64,000 nt of DNA, from positions 73,903 through 137,902 of the forward strand of contig CAWBRQ010000011.1 of the NCBI GenBank assembly GCA_963791315.1, read 5' to 3'. Position 1 is the stretch's first letter, and every line of letters starts with the position of its first letter. This document shows positions 29,497 through 38,710 of the stretch, one piece after another. The stretch is from JACCZX01 sp963791315 (GTDB lineage: Bacteria; Pseudomonadota; Gammaproteobacteria; Burkholderiales; Burkholderiaceae_F). The position numbers were made by a program, and so were the translations under genes. The notes beneath the pieces were generated by a model. The model ran no database searches and had not been told where the DNA came from. It worked only from the letters and a program-made list of their open reading frames with translations.

Positions 29497-32400
29497 TCGC
29501 CAAGCTCATTCACTGGTCGATCGCTAATCGCTTTTTGGTGCTGCTCGCAACGGTGATGATCGCCGCCTGGGGCGTGATCTCTCTGCTTCGCACCCCGCTC
29601 GATGCGTTACCCGACTTGTCGGACGTGCAAGTCATTATCCGCACCACATATCCGGGTCAGGCACCGCGCATTGTCGAAAATCAGGTCACGTATCCGCTGA
29701 CGACCACGATGCTGTCGGTGCCGGGCGCGAAGACCGTTCGCGGCTATTCGTTTTTCGGTGACTCCTTCGTGTACGTGCTGTTCGAAGACGGCACCGACAT
29801 GTACTGGGCACGTTCGCGCGTGCTCGAGTACCTGAACCAGGTGCAATCGCGTCTTCCTGTAGCAGCGAAGGCTTCGCTCGGCCCCGACGCAACTGGGGTC
29901 GGATGGATCTATCAATATTCGCTGGTCGATCGCAGCGGTGCGCGGGACGTGTCGCAGCTGCGTGCTCTGCAGGACTGGTTTCTTCGGTACGAGCTAAAAA
30001 CCGTTCCTGATGTTGCCGAAGTGGCTTCGATCGGCGGCATGGTGCGCCAGTACCAAATCGTGCTCGATCCCGACAAGCTTGCCGCCTACGGCATTGCCCA
30101 TACGCGTGTGATCGATGCGATCGGCAAGTCTAATCAGGAGACCGGCGGATCGGTGCTCGAGCTGGGTGAAGCGGAGTACATGGTGCGCGCATCCGGTTAC
30201 CTGCAATCACTCGATGACTTCAGGCAAGTTCCGCTGACGACCAGCGCCGCCGGTGTCTCGGTACGGCTCGGTGATGTCGCGCGGATTCAGGTGGGGCCCG
30301 AGCTGCGACGCGGTATCGGCGAGCTGGATGGTGAAGGCGAAGCCACCGGCGGCGTTATTGTGATGCGCTCGGGCAAGAACGCCCTGCAGACTATCGCAGC
30401 GGTGAAAGAGAAGCTGCAATCGTTGCAGGCCAGTCTGCCGAAAGGCGTTGAGATCGTTCCGGTGTACGACCGCTCAGGACTGATCGAGCGCGCGGTCGAT
30501 AACCTCACCGTCAAGCTGATCGAGGAATTTCTGGTCGTTGCGGTGGTGTGTTTCATCTTTCTGTTTCACCTGCGCTCGGCCTTTGTCGCGATTGTCTCGC
30601 TGCCGCTCGGCATACTCGCGGCGTTCATAGTGATGTACTACCAGGGCGTCAACGCCAACATCATGTCGCTGGGCGGCATCGCGATCGCCATCGGTGCGAT
30701 GGTCGACGCAGCGGTCGTGATGATCGAGAACGCGCACAAGCACCTCGAGCATTGGGAGCAGAGGCATCCCGGCGAAAGGTTGCGCGGCGAAGCGCGCTGG
30801 CAGGTGATCGGCAATGCGGCGGCCGAGGTCGGTCCTGCGCTGTTCTTCTCTTTGCTAATTATCACGTTGTCGTTCATTCCGGTGTTCACGCTCGAAGCGC
30901 AGGAGGGAAGACTTTTTAAACCGCTGGCTTTCACCAAGACTTATGCGATGGCAGCCGCTGCAGGTCTGGCAGTCACGCTGATACCGGTGCTCATGGGCTA
31001 TCTGATCCGCGGACGCATCCCGTCCGAAAATTCCAACCCGCTGAACCGTTTCCTGATTGCGGCGTATCGACCTGCGCTAAACATGGTGTTGCGCGCTCCG
31101 AAGCTGACACTGGTCGTTGCAGCTGTCCTGTTCGCCGTCACCTTGCTGCCGCTACGGAATATCGGCGGAGAGTTCATGCCGCGCCTCGACGAGGGCGATC
31201 TGCTGTACATGCCGTCCGCGCTGCCCGGGCTGTCGATTGGCAAGGCTGCGGAATTGCTGCAACAGACCGACCGGCTAATCAGAACCCTGCCTGAGGTTGC
31301 GCGCGTGTTCGGCAAGGCGGGCCGCGCCGAGACGGCCACCGACCCGGCGCCTCTGGAAATGTTCGAGACGACGATTCAATTTAAGCCGCGAGACCAATGG
31401 CGTCCGGGAATGACGCCAGACATGCTGGTCGAGGAGCTCGATCGCATCGTTCGAGTGCCGGGCCTGACCAATATCTGGGTGCCGCCGATCCGAAATCGCA
31501 TTGACATGCTAGCGACCGGCATCAAGAGCCCGGTGGGTGTCAAGGTGGCGGGCACCGACCTTGCGGTCATCGATCGCATTGCCGGCGAAATAGAGCGTGC
31601 AGTGAAGGATGTGTCGGGAGTGAGCAGTGCGCTGGCGGAGCGCTTGACCGGCGGCCGCTACGTCGACATCAACATTCGCCGCGATGCCGCCGCGCGCTTC
31701 GGCATGAACATCGCCGACGTGCAGTCGGTCATTGCGACAGCGGTGGGAGGCGAGAACATCGGCGAGACCGTTGAAGGTTTGCAGCGGTTTCCAATCAACG
31801 TACGTTATCCGCGCGAGCTGCGCGATTCGCTGGAGAAGCTGCGCCATCTTCCGCTTGTCACTGACCGCGGTGCGCGCCTGGTGCTGTCCGATGTGGCCGA
31901 GCTGCGCATCACTGACGGTCCGCCGATGCTTAGGAGCGAGAACGCGCGCCTTGCGGGGTGGGTCTATGTCGATATCCGCGGGCGCGATCTGCACTCCGCC
32001 GTCCAGGAAATGCAGAGAGCGGTCCACGAAAAAGTACAGTTGCCGGCGGGCTACTCGATTTCGTGGTCGGGTCAGTTCGAGTTTCTCGAGCGCGCTACGG
32101 CCAAGCTCAAGGTCGTAGTGCCGTTTACTTTGCTGACTATCTTTGTGTTGCTGTATCTGACCTTCAAACGCTTCGACGAAGCGGCGTTGATCATGGCCGC
32201 CCTGCCGTTCGCTCTGATCGGCGGCATCTGGCTGCTTTACCTGCTCGACTACAACATGTCAGTCGCAGCAGCGGTGGGATTCATCGCGCTGGCCGGCGTC
32301 GCCGCCGAGTTCGGTGTGATCATGCTGCTATATCTAAGGCAGGCGTGGGATGCGCGCGTTGCTGCGGGCAAGATTAGTGAAGCCGATCTGCTCGACGCGA

Positions 32401-32663
32401 TTCGCGACGGCGCGGTGCTGCGCGTGCGACCGAAGGCGATGACGGTCGCGGTGATCATCGCAGGCCTATTGCCGATCATGTGGGGCGAAGGCACCGGATC
32501 CGAAGTGATGCAGCGTATCGCTGCGCCGATGGTCGGCGGCATGATCACCGCGCCGCTGCTGTCGATGTTCGTGATACCCGCTGCGTACTTGTTGATGCGG
32601 CGGCCGCGGGAGCGGCGGACGCTCAGCCTGGCCTTCTGGAAGAGCCGCCGTGCAACGGCATGA
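29493..32663 (+). CDS. cusA: Heavy-metal RND efflux pump, CusA type
   Basis: An intact 1056-residue inner-membrane pump, the usual size for HME-RND proteins. The first helix is followed by TPLDALPDLSDVQVIIRTTY. The second half starts with GGEFMPRLDEGDLLYMPSAL, a hallmark of Cus/Czc/Sil pumps. The transmembrane core includes GGIAIAIGAMVDAAVVMIEN and the C-terminal GTGSEVMQRIAAPMVGGMIT. The sub-family (Cu/Ag rather than Zn/Co) is inferred from the neighbouring CusF-like and copper genes and from the CusF domain on its adaptor. It overlaps the adaptor gene by four bases. Confidence 0.9.
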   Translation: MIAKLIHWSIANRFLVLLATVMIAAWGVISLLRTPLDALPDLSDVQVIIRTTYPGQAPRIVENQVTYPLTTTMLSVPGAKTVRGYSFFGDSFVYVLFEDGTDMYWARSRVLEYLNQVQSRLPVAAKASLGPDATGVGWIYQYSLVDRSGARDVSQLRALQDWFLRYELKTVPDVAEVASIGGMVRQYQIVLDPDKLAAYGIAHTRVIDAIGKSNQETGGSVLELGEAEYMVRASGYLQSLDDFRQVPLTTSAAGVSVRLGDVARIQVGPELRRGIGELDGEGEATGGVIVMRSGKNALQTIAAVKEKLQSLQASLPKGVEIVPVYDRSGLIERAVDNLTVKLIEEFLVVAVVCFIFLFHLRSAFVAIVSLPLGILAAFIVMYYQGVNANIMSLGGIAIAIGAMVDAAVVMIENAHKHLEHWEQRHPGERLRGEARWQVIGNAAAEVGPALFFSLLIITLSFIPVFTLEAQEGRLFKPLAFTKTYAMAAAAGLAVTLIPVLMGYLIRGRIPSENSNPLNRFLIAAYRPALNMVLRAPKLTLVVAAVLFAVTLLPLRNIGGEFMPRLDEGDLLYMPSALPGLSIGKAAELLQQTDRLIRTLPEVARVFGKAGRAETATDPAPLEMFETTIQFKPRDQWRPGMTPDMLVEELDRIVRVPGLTNIWVPPIRNRIDMLATGIKSPVGVKVAGTDLAVIDRIAGEIERAVKDVSGVSSALAERLTGGRYVDINIRRDAAARFGMNIADVQSVIATAVGGENIGETVEGLQRFPINVRYPRELRDSLEKLRHLPLVTDRGARLVLSDVAELRITDGPPMLRSENARLAGWVYVDIRGRDLHSAVQEMQRAVHEKVQLPAGYSISWSGQFEFLERATAKLKVVVPFTLLTIFVLLYLTFKRFDEAALIMAALPFALIGGIWLLYLLDYNMSVAAAVGFIALAGVAAEFGVIMLLYLRQAWDARVAAGKISEADLLDAIRDGAVLRVRPKAMTVAVIIAGLLPIMWGEGTGSEVMQRIAAPMVGGMITAPLLSMFVIPAAYLLMRRPRERRTLSLAFWKSRRATA

Positions 32664-32679
32664 AACCCGCTGTAAGCCA

Positions 32680-32802
32680 GTGAAGAGCTTGAATTGGCCC
32701 ATGACAATGGGTTTCAAGGTCACCGATAGGACGCTGCTGGACAAACTGACTGAGGGCAAGACGGTCGAAGTCGAGTTCGAGCAGGCGGGCAAGGACTACT
32801 GA
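32680..32802 (+). pseudogene. Remnant of a CusF gene (C-terminal part)
   Basis: After the pump gene there is a 40-codon frame, beginning GTG, that reads SLNWPMTMGFKVTDRTLLDK and ends EFEQAGKDY. This is the second half of a classical CusF, including the capping Trp and the M-T-M ligands. It lacks the signal peptide, the first strands and the metal-binding His, and one residue is missing between Trp-Pro and Met. No start with a ribosome site or signal peptide is seen, so it is probably the truncated end of a lost chaperone gene. Confidence 0.65.
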
Positions 32803-32867
32803 TCATCTCAGTGAAGTGATCAAGTTTTTATCAATCCGCCTGCGCCTTTGCCCCAGAGAATCGCGGC

Positions 32868-34475
32868 ATGGATAGCGCCATCGCCGACGCTGCGGCGCGT
32901 TCTCACACTGCGCTGGTAGCCGCACTGCGTGACCCGGCCGTTTATTCGCACTGCGTTGATGCGGTCGAGGTAATCGAAACCCATATCTCGTCCGTGCTAT
33001 TGGCAGGCGAGTACGCCTACAAGCTGAAAAAGCCGGTTGATCTTGGTTTCGTGGACTTTTCCATGCTGGCGCGGCGACGGCATTTCTGTGAGGAGGAAGT
33101 TCGCCTGAACCGCCGCAGCGCACCGAGGCTTTACCTGGAGGTCGTGCCCATTACACGCTCACGCACGAGTACGGCTTTGCGTATTGGCGGCGACGGTACG
33201 GTCATCGACTATGCCGTGCGCATGCGCAGGTTCTCGCGCAGTGCGCAGCTCGACCAAATGGCGCAGCTCGGCACGTTGGACGCTGCGCTAATCGACCGGA
33301 TGACCGACACGATCGCTGCGCTTCATGCGCGCTGCGATGTCGCACCTTCCGACCGCACCTTCGGCGCTCCCGACGAGATCAGCCGCTGGACGATGGACAA
33401 TCTGAGAGAGCTGCAGCGGCTTACCCCGGATCCATCGCAGCGCCAGCGCATCGAGCTTCTGGCGCGCTGGACCGAAACCGAGTTCGCGCGGCGCGCCCCC
33501 GCCTTTGCTGAGCGCCGCGCTTCCGGCCACGTACGTGAATGCCACGGTGATCTGCATCTGGGCAACCTGGTGCTGATCGATGCCGAACCGGTGCCGTTCG
33601 ACTGCATCGAATTCAACCCACAGCTGCGCTTTATCGACGTTATGAGCGACTTGGCGTTCACGTGGATGGATCTGATCGATCACGGGCTTCCGCGCTTGGC
33701 ATGGCGCCTGCTGAATCGCTATCTGGAGGCGAGCGGTGACTACGCGGGCCTCGCCACGCTGCGCTTTTATGCCGTTTATCGCGCGCTGGTGCGTGCGAAG
33801 GTGGCCTTAATTCGTCGCGGCCAGCCGGGCACCGCCGCGACTGAGCGCGAAATCGACGAGCGAGCGTCTACGCGCTATGTAACCGTCGCCGAGCGTCTGA
33901 CGCAAGTTACACGGCCGCGCATGGTGCTCACCTGCGGCGTCACGGGATCGGGCAAGACGACAGTTTCGCAGCATCTACTAGAAGTACTGGGGGCGCTGCG
34001 CGTGCGCTCCGACGTCGAACGCAAGCGCCTGGCCGGCATCGCGGCCACGGAGCACCTGCATATCGGAATCGGCTCCGATCTGTACGACGCGGCAACGACA
34101 CGTCGCACGTACGAGCAGCTGATGCGCGCCGCAATCGTCATCGTCGACGCCGGGTTTCCGGCTATCGTCGATGCGACATTTCTGCATCGCGCCGACCGCG
34201 CGATGTTTTGCGAACTGGCAAAGCAGCTTGGCGCGCAACCGACGATTGTCTTCTGCCAGGCCGCGCGGGAGACATTGCAAGCGCGCGTTGCAGCAAGGCT
34301 CGCACACGGCACCGACGCGTCGGACGCGACACTCGATGTGCTCACCGATCAGCTCGGTGCGCTCGAAACGCCCGCGGGCGACGAGAACGCAATCGTCAAG
34401 CTGATCGATACCGATACCGATCCGCAGACGCTGCGAGCACGCTGCGAGGCGGTGGCTGCGATGCTGAAGCAGTGA
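32868..34475 (+). CDS. Aminoglycoside-phosphotransferase-like + P-loop kinase fusion
   Basis: A 535-residue two-domain protein. The N-terminal 340 residues resemble phosphotransferases of the APH/choline kinase fold: YAYKLKKPVDLGFVDFSML, the catalytic loop ECHGDLHLGNLVLIDAEPVP and the metal motif FDCIEFNPQLRFIDVMSDLA. The C-terminal 180 residues are a zeta-toxin/AAA_33-like kinase with Walker A CGVTGSGKTTVSQHLLE and RSDVERKRLAG. The combined protein is a known uncharacterised family; antibiotic resistance should not be inferred. It is transcribed in the same direction as the efflux operon but 66 bases after the cusF remnant. Confidence 0.8.
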   Translation: MDSAIADAAARSHTALVAALRDPAVYSHCVDAVEVIETHISSVLLAGEYAYKLKKPVDLGFVDFSMLARRRHFCEEEVRLNRRSAPRLYLEVVPITRSRTSTALRIGGDGTVIDYAVRMRRFSRSAQLDQMAQLGTLDAALIDRMTDTIAALHARCDVAPSDRTFGAPDEISRWTMDNLRELQRLTPDPSQRQRIELLARWTETEFARRAPAFAERRASGHVRECHGDLHLGNLVLIDAEPVPFDCIEFNPQLRFIDVMSDLAFTWMDLIDHGLPRLAWRLLNRYLEASGDYAGLATLRFYAVYRALVRAKVALIRRGQPGTAATEREIDERASTRYVTVAERLTQVTRPRMVLTCGVTGSGKTTVSQHLLEVLGALRVRSDVERKRLAGIAATEHLHIGIGSDLYDAATTRRTYEQLMRAAIVIVDAGFPAIVDATFLHRADRAMFCELAKQLGAQPTIVFCQAARETLQARVAARLAHGTDASDATLDVLTDQLGALETPAGDENAIVKLIDTDTDPQTLRARCEAVAAMLKQ

Positions 34476-34522
34476 TGGACTTGGCGCGGCCGGCGTGCCC
34501 CGGTTTCTCTTCCTGATCTAGC

Positions 34523-35308
34523 TCAGTACACGCGATGCTCGAATCGAGCCTCAATAGGCTGCGGCGAATCGGGCTTCTGAATCTTAACGGTGAACGTGTA
34601 CTGCGTTTTTCCCTTCAACTTGATGTAGGTGCCGTAGCTGGGAATGCTGTTGGTCGCCATCGGTTGCAGCGTCGTCGTCTCGCTGCTCATGCCAGGGTCG
34701 TCGATTTTGATGTCGACCTTTGCGCCTGAGATGGGTGCCTTGGTCGCCGCATCGAGCACAGAGACGTTGACGTGGTAGTGCCCAGTGCCGCTGGGAACGC
34801 CGCCGTGCATCGTTCGCTCCGCCGAATCCTTCGGAAATGAGCGCAGGACTTCCGCCGGAAGCACGCCCAGATAAATCTCGGCCCCGCCGACTGTCTTGAC
34901 GTTACCGGCCGGCTTCGCAGGTACGGTGGCAGCCGTCGTCGCGCCCGCCGCGCCTTCCTTGGGTGCAGTAGCGGGGTTAAACATGTAGATGATGGCGTTC
35001 CTGACCTCGGTGTCGGTCAGTTCTGCCTTGCCGCCGCGCGCCGGCATGCCTCCATGGCCTCGGATCGCCGCGTTCACCGCATTATCGAGTCCGTGGCCAA
35101 GTCGAACGCTCCACTCAGCACGTTCACCGATGCGCGGCGCGCCTTTCACGCCCGCTGCGTGGCATTCGGCGCACACGGCTTCCGCCACTTCCTTGCCACT
35201 GCGGTCGCCGCGGCGGGGACCGGTCTGCGCGCTGGCGTCGTATTGCGCGATCACGGCCACCGCAAGCGGCACCGCCAACGCCAGCACGTTACGAGGTCGA
35301 ATAAACAT
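34523..35308 (-). CDS. Cytochrome c5-type protein with C-terminal beta domain
   Basis: A 261-residue secreted protein starting MFIRPRNVLALAVPLAVAVI; an in-frame start 11 codons upstream is less likely. One haem site CAECH lies near residue 55, with a Met ligand in GGMPARGG, the layout of class I cytochrome c5. After an Ala/Pro/Thr linker, the C-terminal 110 residues form a second domain with GTGHYHVNVSVLDAATKAPI, then SYGTYIKLKGKTQYTFTVKI, resembling small periplasmic beta-sandwich metal-handling domains. Suggested role: electron carrier near the copper genes; the beta domain is uncharacterised. Confidence 0.7.
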   Translation of the reverse strand: MFIRPRNVLALAVPLAVAVIAQYDASAQTGPRRGDRSGKEVAEAVCAECHAAGVKGAPRIGERAEWSVRLGHGLDNAVNAAIRGHGGMPARGGKAELTDTEVRNAIIYMFNPATAPKEGAAGATTAATVPAKPAGNVKTVGGAEIYLGVLPAEVLRSFPKDSAERTMHGGVPSGTGHYHVNVSVLDAATKAPISGAKVDIKIDDPGMSSETTTLQPMATNSIPSYGTYIKLKGKTQYTFTVKIQKPDSPQPIEARFEHRVY

Positions 35309-35390
35309 GACAGGTTTCTTCTTTGGTAGCACAGCCGGCAAGCATGGCGGCAGCCACCGCGATTGCGACGAGAGAAAGACGCTGTTTCAT
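35289..35390 (-). CDS. Tiny lipoprotein, 33 residues
   Basis: A 34-codon frame starting MKQRLSLVAIAVAAAMLAGC with a full lipobox LAGC at residue 20, leaving only 14 residues (CATKEETCHVYSTS) after acylation. The ATG is preceded by AGGGAGTAGTG, a strong ribosome site. It overlaps the start of the cytochrome gene by 20 bases in another frame, so translation may be coupled. The size is like entericidin-type lipoproteins, but the sequence is different. Confidence 0.55.
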   Translation of the reverse strand: MKQRLSLVAIAVAAAMLAGCATKEETCHVYSTS

Positions 35391-35444
35391 CACTACTCCC
35401 TCGATCAGTTTTGGAAGGCGACGACAGACTTTCCGATCGTACGC

Positions 35445-35470
35445 AGCCGCCTGACACCCATTAGGCGGCT
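35445..35470. repeat. Perfect inverted repeat, possible terminator-like hairpin
   Basis: AGCCGCCT (35445-35452) and AGGCGGCT (35463-35470) form a perfect 8-bp stem with a 10-base loop. It lies between the end of the malic enzyme remnant and the tiny lipoprotein, both on the minus strand. Neither strand has a T run after it, so a role in termination is uncertain. Confidence 0.4.
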
Positions 35471-35517
35471 CAACCGCATCAACAGCATTGATGCACGTCA
35501 AACAGATGTCATGTTCG

Positions 35518-36122
35518 CTACGCGTACCGCGGATATCGCGGGTCGTACATTTGCGAACGTACGTCGGCGAGTACGTTGCGCGGCCGGCGGCGCGATGTCA
35601 GGCGACGCTGGTATGCCACTTCAGCCACCGCAGTCGCAATCCGCGCGGGAACCTCGCGGATGTGTGCAAGCGGTGGAGAAACGCTGCCTTGATCGAGGTC
35701 TGACTGGGTCGTTTCGCGCGCCAGCGTGCGCGCGGCCGCAAGGAAGGCGAGCGCGACCGCCGCTGTCCCCTGGATGTCGTCATTGAACGTGCAGACCCGT
35801 TCGCGATACTTGTGCAACAACCGAAATGTGTTTGTATTCGCGAAATCTTCAAACTGAATCAGTGCCCCGGGGAACACCTCCTGAACCGCCGCGACGAACT
35901 CGTCCACCAGCTGGTCATAGCGCTTGCCGCGCAGCCGCTTGTGCTTCACGCCGATGTAGAAAGGGTCGTTGCGCAACGCATCGTTGTCAGTTCCTGCATC
36001 GAGCGCCACCGGCAGGCAGCGTTGCGGGTGCACGCCGGCGCAGCCGGTGTAAAGCGAGAGCTTGCCGACCGGAATGCCCATGCCGTTGGCACCGAGGTCG
36101 CCGAGCCCCAGAATGCGCTCGT
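35518..36122 (-). pseudogene. Malic enzyme remnant with truncated start and internal deletion
   Basis: The minus-strand frame begins within the malic domain: YERILGLGDLGANGMGIPVG, then LSLYTGCAGVHPQRCLPVAL, LIQFEDFANTNTFRLLHKY and TFNDDIQGTAAVALAFLAAA. A normal NAD(P)-malic enzyme has about 100 residues before this and a nucleotide-binding domain of over 150 residues after it. Here the frame passes directly from ARTLARETTQSDLDQG to the extreme C-terminus (SVSPPLAHIREVPARIATAV...MYDPRYPRY). So both the N-terminus and the NAD domain are missing while the frame is kept. An active enzyme is not possible. The 5' truncation coincides with a join to a cusA fragment at about 36122. Confidence 0.8.
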
Positions 36123-36258
36123 ATGCTGTCATATCTAAGGCAAGCGTGGGAGGCGCGCGTCGCCGCCGGCAAGACCGGCGAGAACGATCTGCTCGACGCG
36201 ATTCGCGATTCGCGACGGCGCGGTGCTGCGCGTGTGGCCCAAGGCGATGACGGTCGCC
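36123..36258 (+). pseudogene. Fragment of a second cusA-like gene
   Basis: About 135 bases match the coding strand of the intact cusA near 32322-32450 closely but not identically. They encode YLRQAWEARVAAGKTGENDL, then LLDAIRD, and after a 7-base duplication (GATTCGC twice) DGAVLRVWPKAMTVA. The fragment is joined on its left to the malic enzyme remnant and on its right to the start of copA, 15 bases before that ATG. It shows that another RND pump gene once lay here. Confidence 0.8.
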
Positions 36259-36273
36259 GATGTTGGGGGGTCA

Positions 36274-38700
36274 ATGAAAAATCAAGCAATCAAGTGCGAC
36301 ACGACCGCGATGGAACGTTCCGGTCACGATGAGCAGCGTGCCTGCTGCAGTCACGGTGGTGACGCGGCGGTTGCTATACCCGACGAGAATCTGGTCGATC
36401 CGGTCTGCGGCATGAAGGTCACGCGCCACTCGAAGTACCACGTAGTCCACGCAGGCTCCGATTATTTCTTTTGCAGCGCCGGATGCGCAGCCAAGTTTTC
36501 AGCAGACCCGGCGAAATATTCGGACCCGCGCCCGGCATCTGCTCCCAAGGCTTCGCAGCCCGACGCCATCTACACCTGCCCGATGCATCCGCAGATTCGG
36601 CAGGTCGGGCCGGGTAACTGTCCGATCTGTGGCATGGCGCTCGAACCTGTCGACGCATCGGTCGCCACCGACGACACCGAGCTGAGAACGATGACGCGTC
36701 GGTTGTGGATGTCTGCGGCGCTATCGCTGCCGATCGCGCTGATGGCGATGACCGAGATTGCGCCCGCAATGCATCAGCAGTTGATCAGCGCCATGGGCAG
36801 TTGGTTCGGCTGGACCCAGTTGTTGCTCGCAACACCGGTGGTGCTGTGGTGCGGAGCTTTCTTTTTCCGACTCGGCTGGCAATCGATTCGCAACCGCTCG
36901 CCGAATATGTTCACGTTGATTGCGCTCGGGGTCGCCGCCGCCTATGGCTTCAGCGTCTTCGCGCTTTTGTTTCCGCAAATGCTGCCGGAAGCATTCATGA
37001 TGAATGGCGCGCCGCCGCTTTACTTCGAAGCCGCTGCGATCATCACGACGCTAGTGATCGTGGGCCAGGTGCTCGAATTGCGCGCCCGCTCGCAAACCTC
37101 GTCAGCGGTACGCGCGCTGCTACAACTCGCTCCGCCCACAGCCTTGCGCATCGACGCCGACGGACAGGAGCGTGAAGTCGCGCTCGACCAAGTGCATGCG
37201 GGCGATCGGTTGCGCGTGCGTCCGGGCGACAAGGTGCCGGTCGATGGTGTGGTGCTTGAGGGCCGATCGAATATCGATGAATCGATGATGACCGGCGAGC
37301 CGCTGGCGGTGGGCAAGGAACCAGGTGCAAAAGTGACGGGTGCGACGATCAATCAAACCGGCAGCTTTGTGATGCGCGCCGAGCGCGTCGGCGCCGATAC
37401 GTTGCTGGCGCAGATTGTTCAGATGGTGTCCGAGGCGGGTCGCACACGCGCGCCGGTGCAGAGGCTCGCGGATCTCGTCGCGAGCTGGTTCGTGCCGACG
37501 GTTGTGCTGATTGCGCTGCTTGCAGCAGTGGTGTGGATCGTCGCCGGCCCCGAGCCCCGCTTTGTCAACGCTTTGGTTGTCGCAGTGAGCGTGTTGATCA
37601 TCGCGTGCCCGTGTGCGCTCGGCTTGGCGACACCTATGTCGATCATGGTGGGTGTGGGTCGCGGCGCGCAGTTGGGCGTGCTGATACGTGATGCGGAAGC
37701 GCTCGAGCTGATGCAGAAGGTCGATACGCTGGTGGTCGACAAGACCGGCACGCTGACCGAAGGCAAGCCGCGCGTAGTCGGAGTCACTGCCGTTGCAGGC
37801 GTCGGTGAGAGCGAAGTGCTGGCGGCGGCCTCAGGGCTGGAGGTGTCGAGCGAGCATCCACTCGCGCAGGCGATTCTCGCTGCTGCGAAAGAGCGCAATG
37901 TGGTGCCGACCGTCGTCAGCGCGTTCGAATCGATCACCGGTCGCGGTGTTCAAGGAACGGCGCCCGCTGGGCGTGCTCGTCTTGGCAGCGCGCGCTTCTT
38001 GAGCGAAGCGGGCATCGATCTGGCCGCACTCAGCGCTGAGGCGGATCGGCTTCGCAGCGACGGCAACACGGTCGTGTTCGTCGGCGTTGAGAACCGATTG
38101 CTCGGACTACTCGCGATTGCCGATCCGATCAAACCGACCACGCAGGCAGCTATTGCTGCGCTAAACGCCGCTGGCGTGCGGATTGTTATGGCCACGGGCG
38201 ACGGCGCGGCGACCGCAACTTCAGTGGCGGCGAAGCTCGGTATTGTCGATTTCCGTGCCGAAGTGCTACCAGCCGACAAGAATGCATTGATCAAGGAACT
38301 GCAGGCACAAGGCAGGATCGTCGCGATGGCGGGAGACGGAATTAACGATGCCCCGGCCTTGGCAGCTGCCAATGTTGGCATCGCTATGGGACACGGCACC
38401 GACATCGCGATGCAGTCGGCGCGCATCGTGTTGGTGAAGGGCGACTTGGACGGCATTGTGCGTGCGCGCCTGCTGTCGCGCGCGGTGATGCGCAACATCC
38501 GGCAAAACCTGTTCTTTGCTTTCGTTTACAACGCTGCCGGCGTACCAATAGCAGCCGGAGTTCTTTATCCACTGACCGGCTGGTTGCTCAGTCCGATCAT
38601 CGCCTCGGCGGCCATGGCGTTATCGTCCGTATCGGTGATAGGTAATTCGTTGCGGCTGCGCCGCGCCGAGCTTTCGCCCGGCGCGGCAACCGAAGCTTAA
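36274..38700 (+). CDS. copA: Copper/silver P1B-type ATPase with YHS and heavy-metal-binding domains
   Basis: An 808-residue P1B ATPase. The start is placed at MKNQAIKC (36274); the open frame upstream encodes the cusA scar. Instead of a CxxC HMA domain the N-terminus has a YHS domain (VDPVCGMKVTRHSKYHVVHA, YFFCSAGCAAKF) and a second Cys/Met motif YTCPMHPQIRQVGPGNCPIC. Membrane motif ACPCALGLATP, phosphorylation site DKTGT, SSEHPLAQ and GDGINDAPALA are all present. The CPC motif and the YHS/HMBD pair fit Cu(I)/Ag(I) export ATPases of the CopF/SilP type. The symbol is family-level. It completes the copper region together with the RND pump. Confidence 0.87.
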   Translation: MKNQAIKCDTTAMERSGHDEQRACCSHGGDAAVAIPDENLVDPVCGMKVTRHSKYHVVHAGSDYFFCSAGCAAKFSADPAKYSDPRPASAPKASQPDAIYTCPMHPQIRQVGPGNCPICGMALEPVDASVATDDTELRTMTRRLWMSAALSLPIALMAMTEIAPAMHQQLISAMGSWFGWTQLLLATPVVLWCGAFFFRLGWQSIRNRSPNMFTLIALGVAAAYGFSVFALLFPQMLPEAFMMNGAPPLYFEAAAIITTLVIVGQVLELRARSQTSSAVRALLQLAPPTALRIDADGQEREVALDQVHAGDRLRVRPGDKVPVDGVVLEGRSNIDESMMTGEPLAVGKEPGAKVTGATINQTGSFVMRAERVGADTLLAQIVQMVSEAGRTRAPVQRLADLVASWFVPTVVLIALLAAVVWIVAGPEPRFVNALVVAVSVLIIACPCALGLATPMSIMVGVGRGAQLGVLIRDAEALELMQKVDTLVVDKTGTLTEGKPRVVGVTAVAGVGESEVLAAASGLEVSSEHPLAQAILAAAKERNVVPTVVSAFESITGRGVQGTAPAGRARLGSARFLSEAGIDLAALSAEADRLRSDGNTVVFVGVENRLLGLLAIADPIKPTTQAAIAALNAAGVRIVMATGDGAATATSVAAKLGIVDFRAEVLPADKNALIKELQAQGRIVAMAGDGINDAPALAAANVGIAMGHGTDIAMQSARIVLVKGDLDGIVRARLLSRAVMRNIRQNLFFAFVYNAAGVPIAAGVLYPLTGWLLSPIIASAAMALSSVSVIGNSLRLRRAELSPGAATEA

Positions 38701-38710
38701 GCGGCGTATA

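Noticed and set aside
32868..34475. Aminoglycoside resistance gene
   Set aside because: The APH-like part is fused to a P-loop kinase and belongs to an uncharacterised housekeeping-type family; no evidence for resistance.
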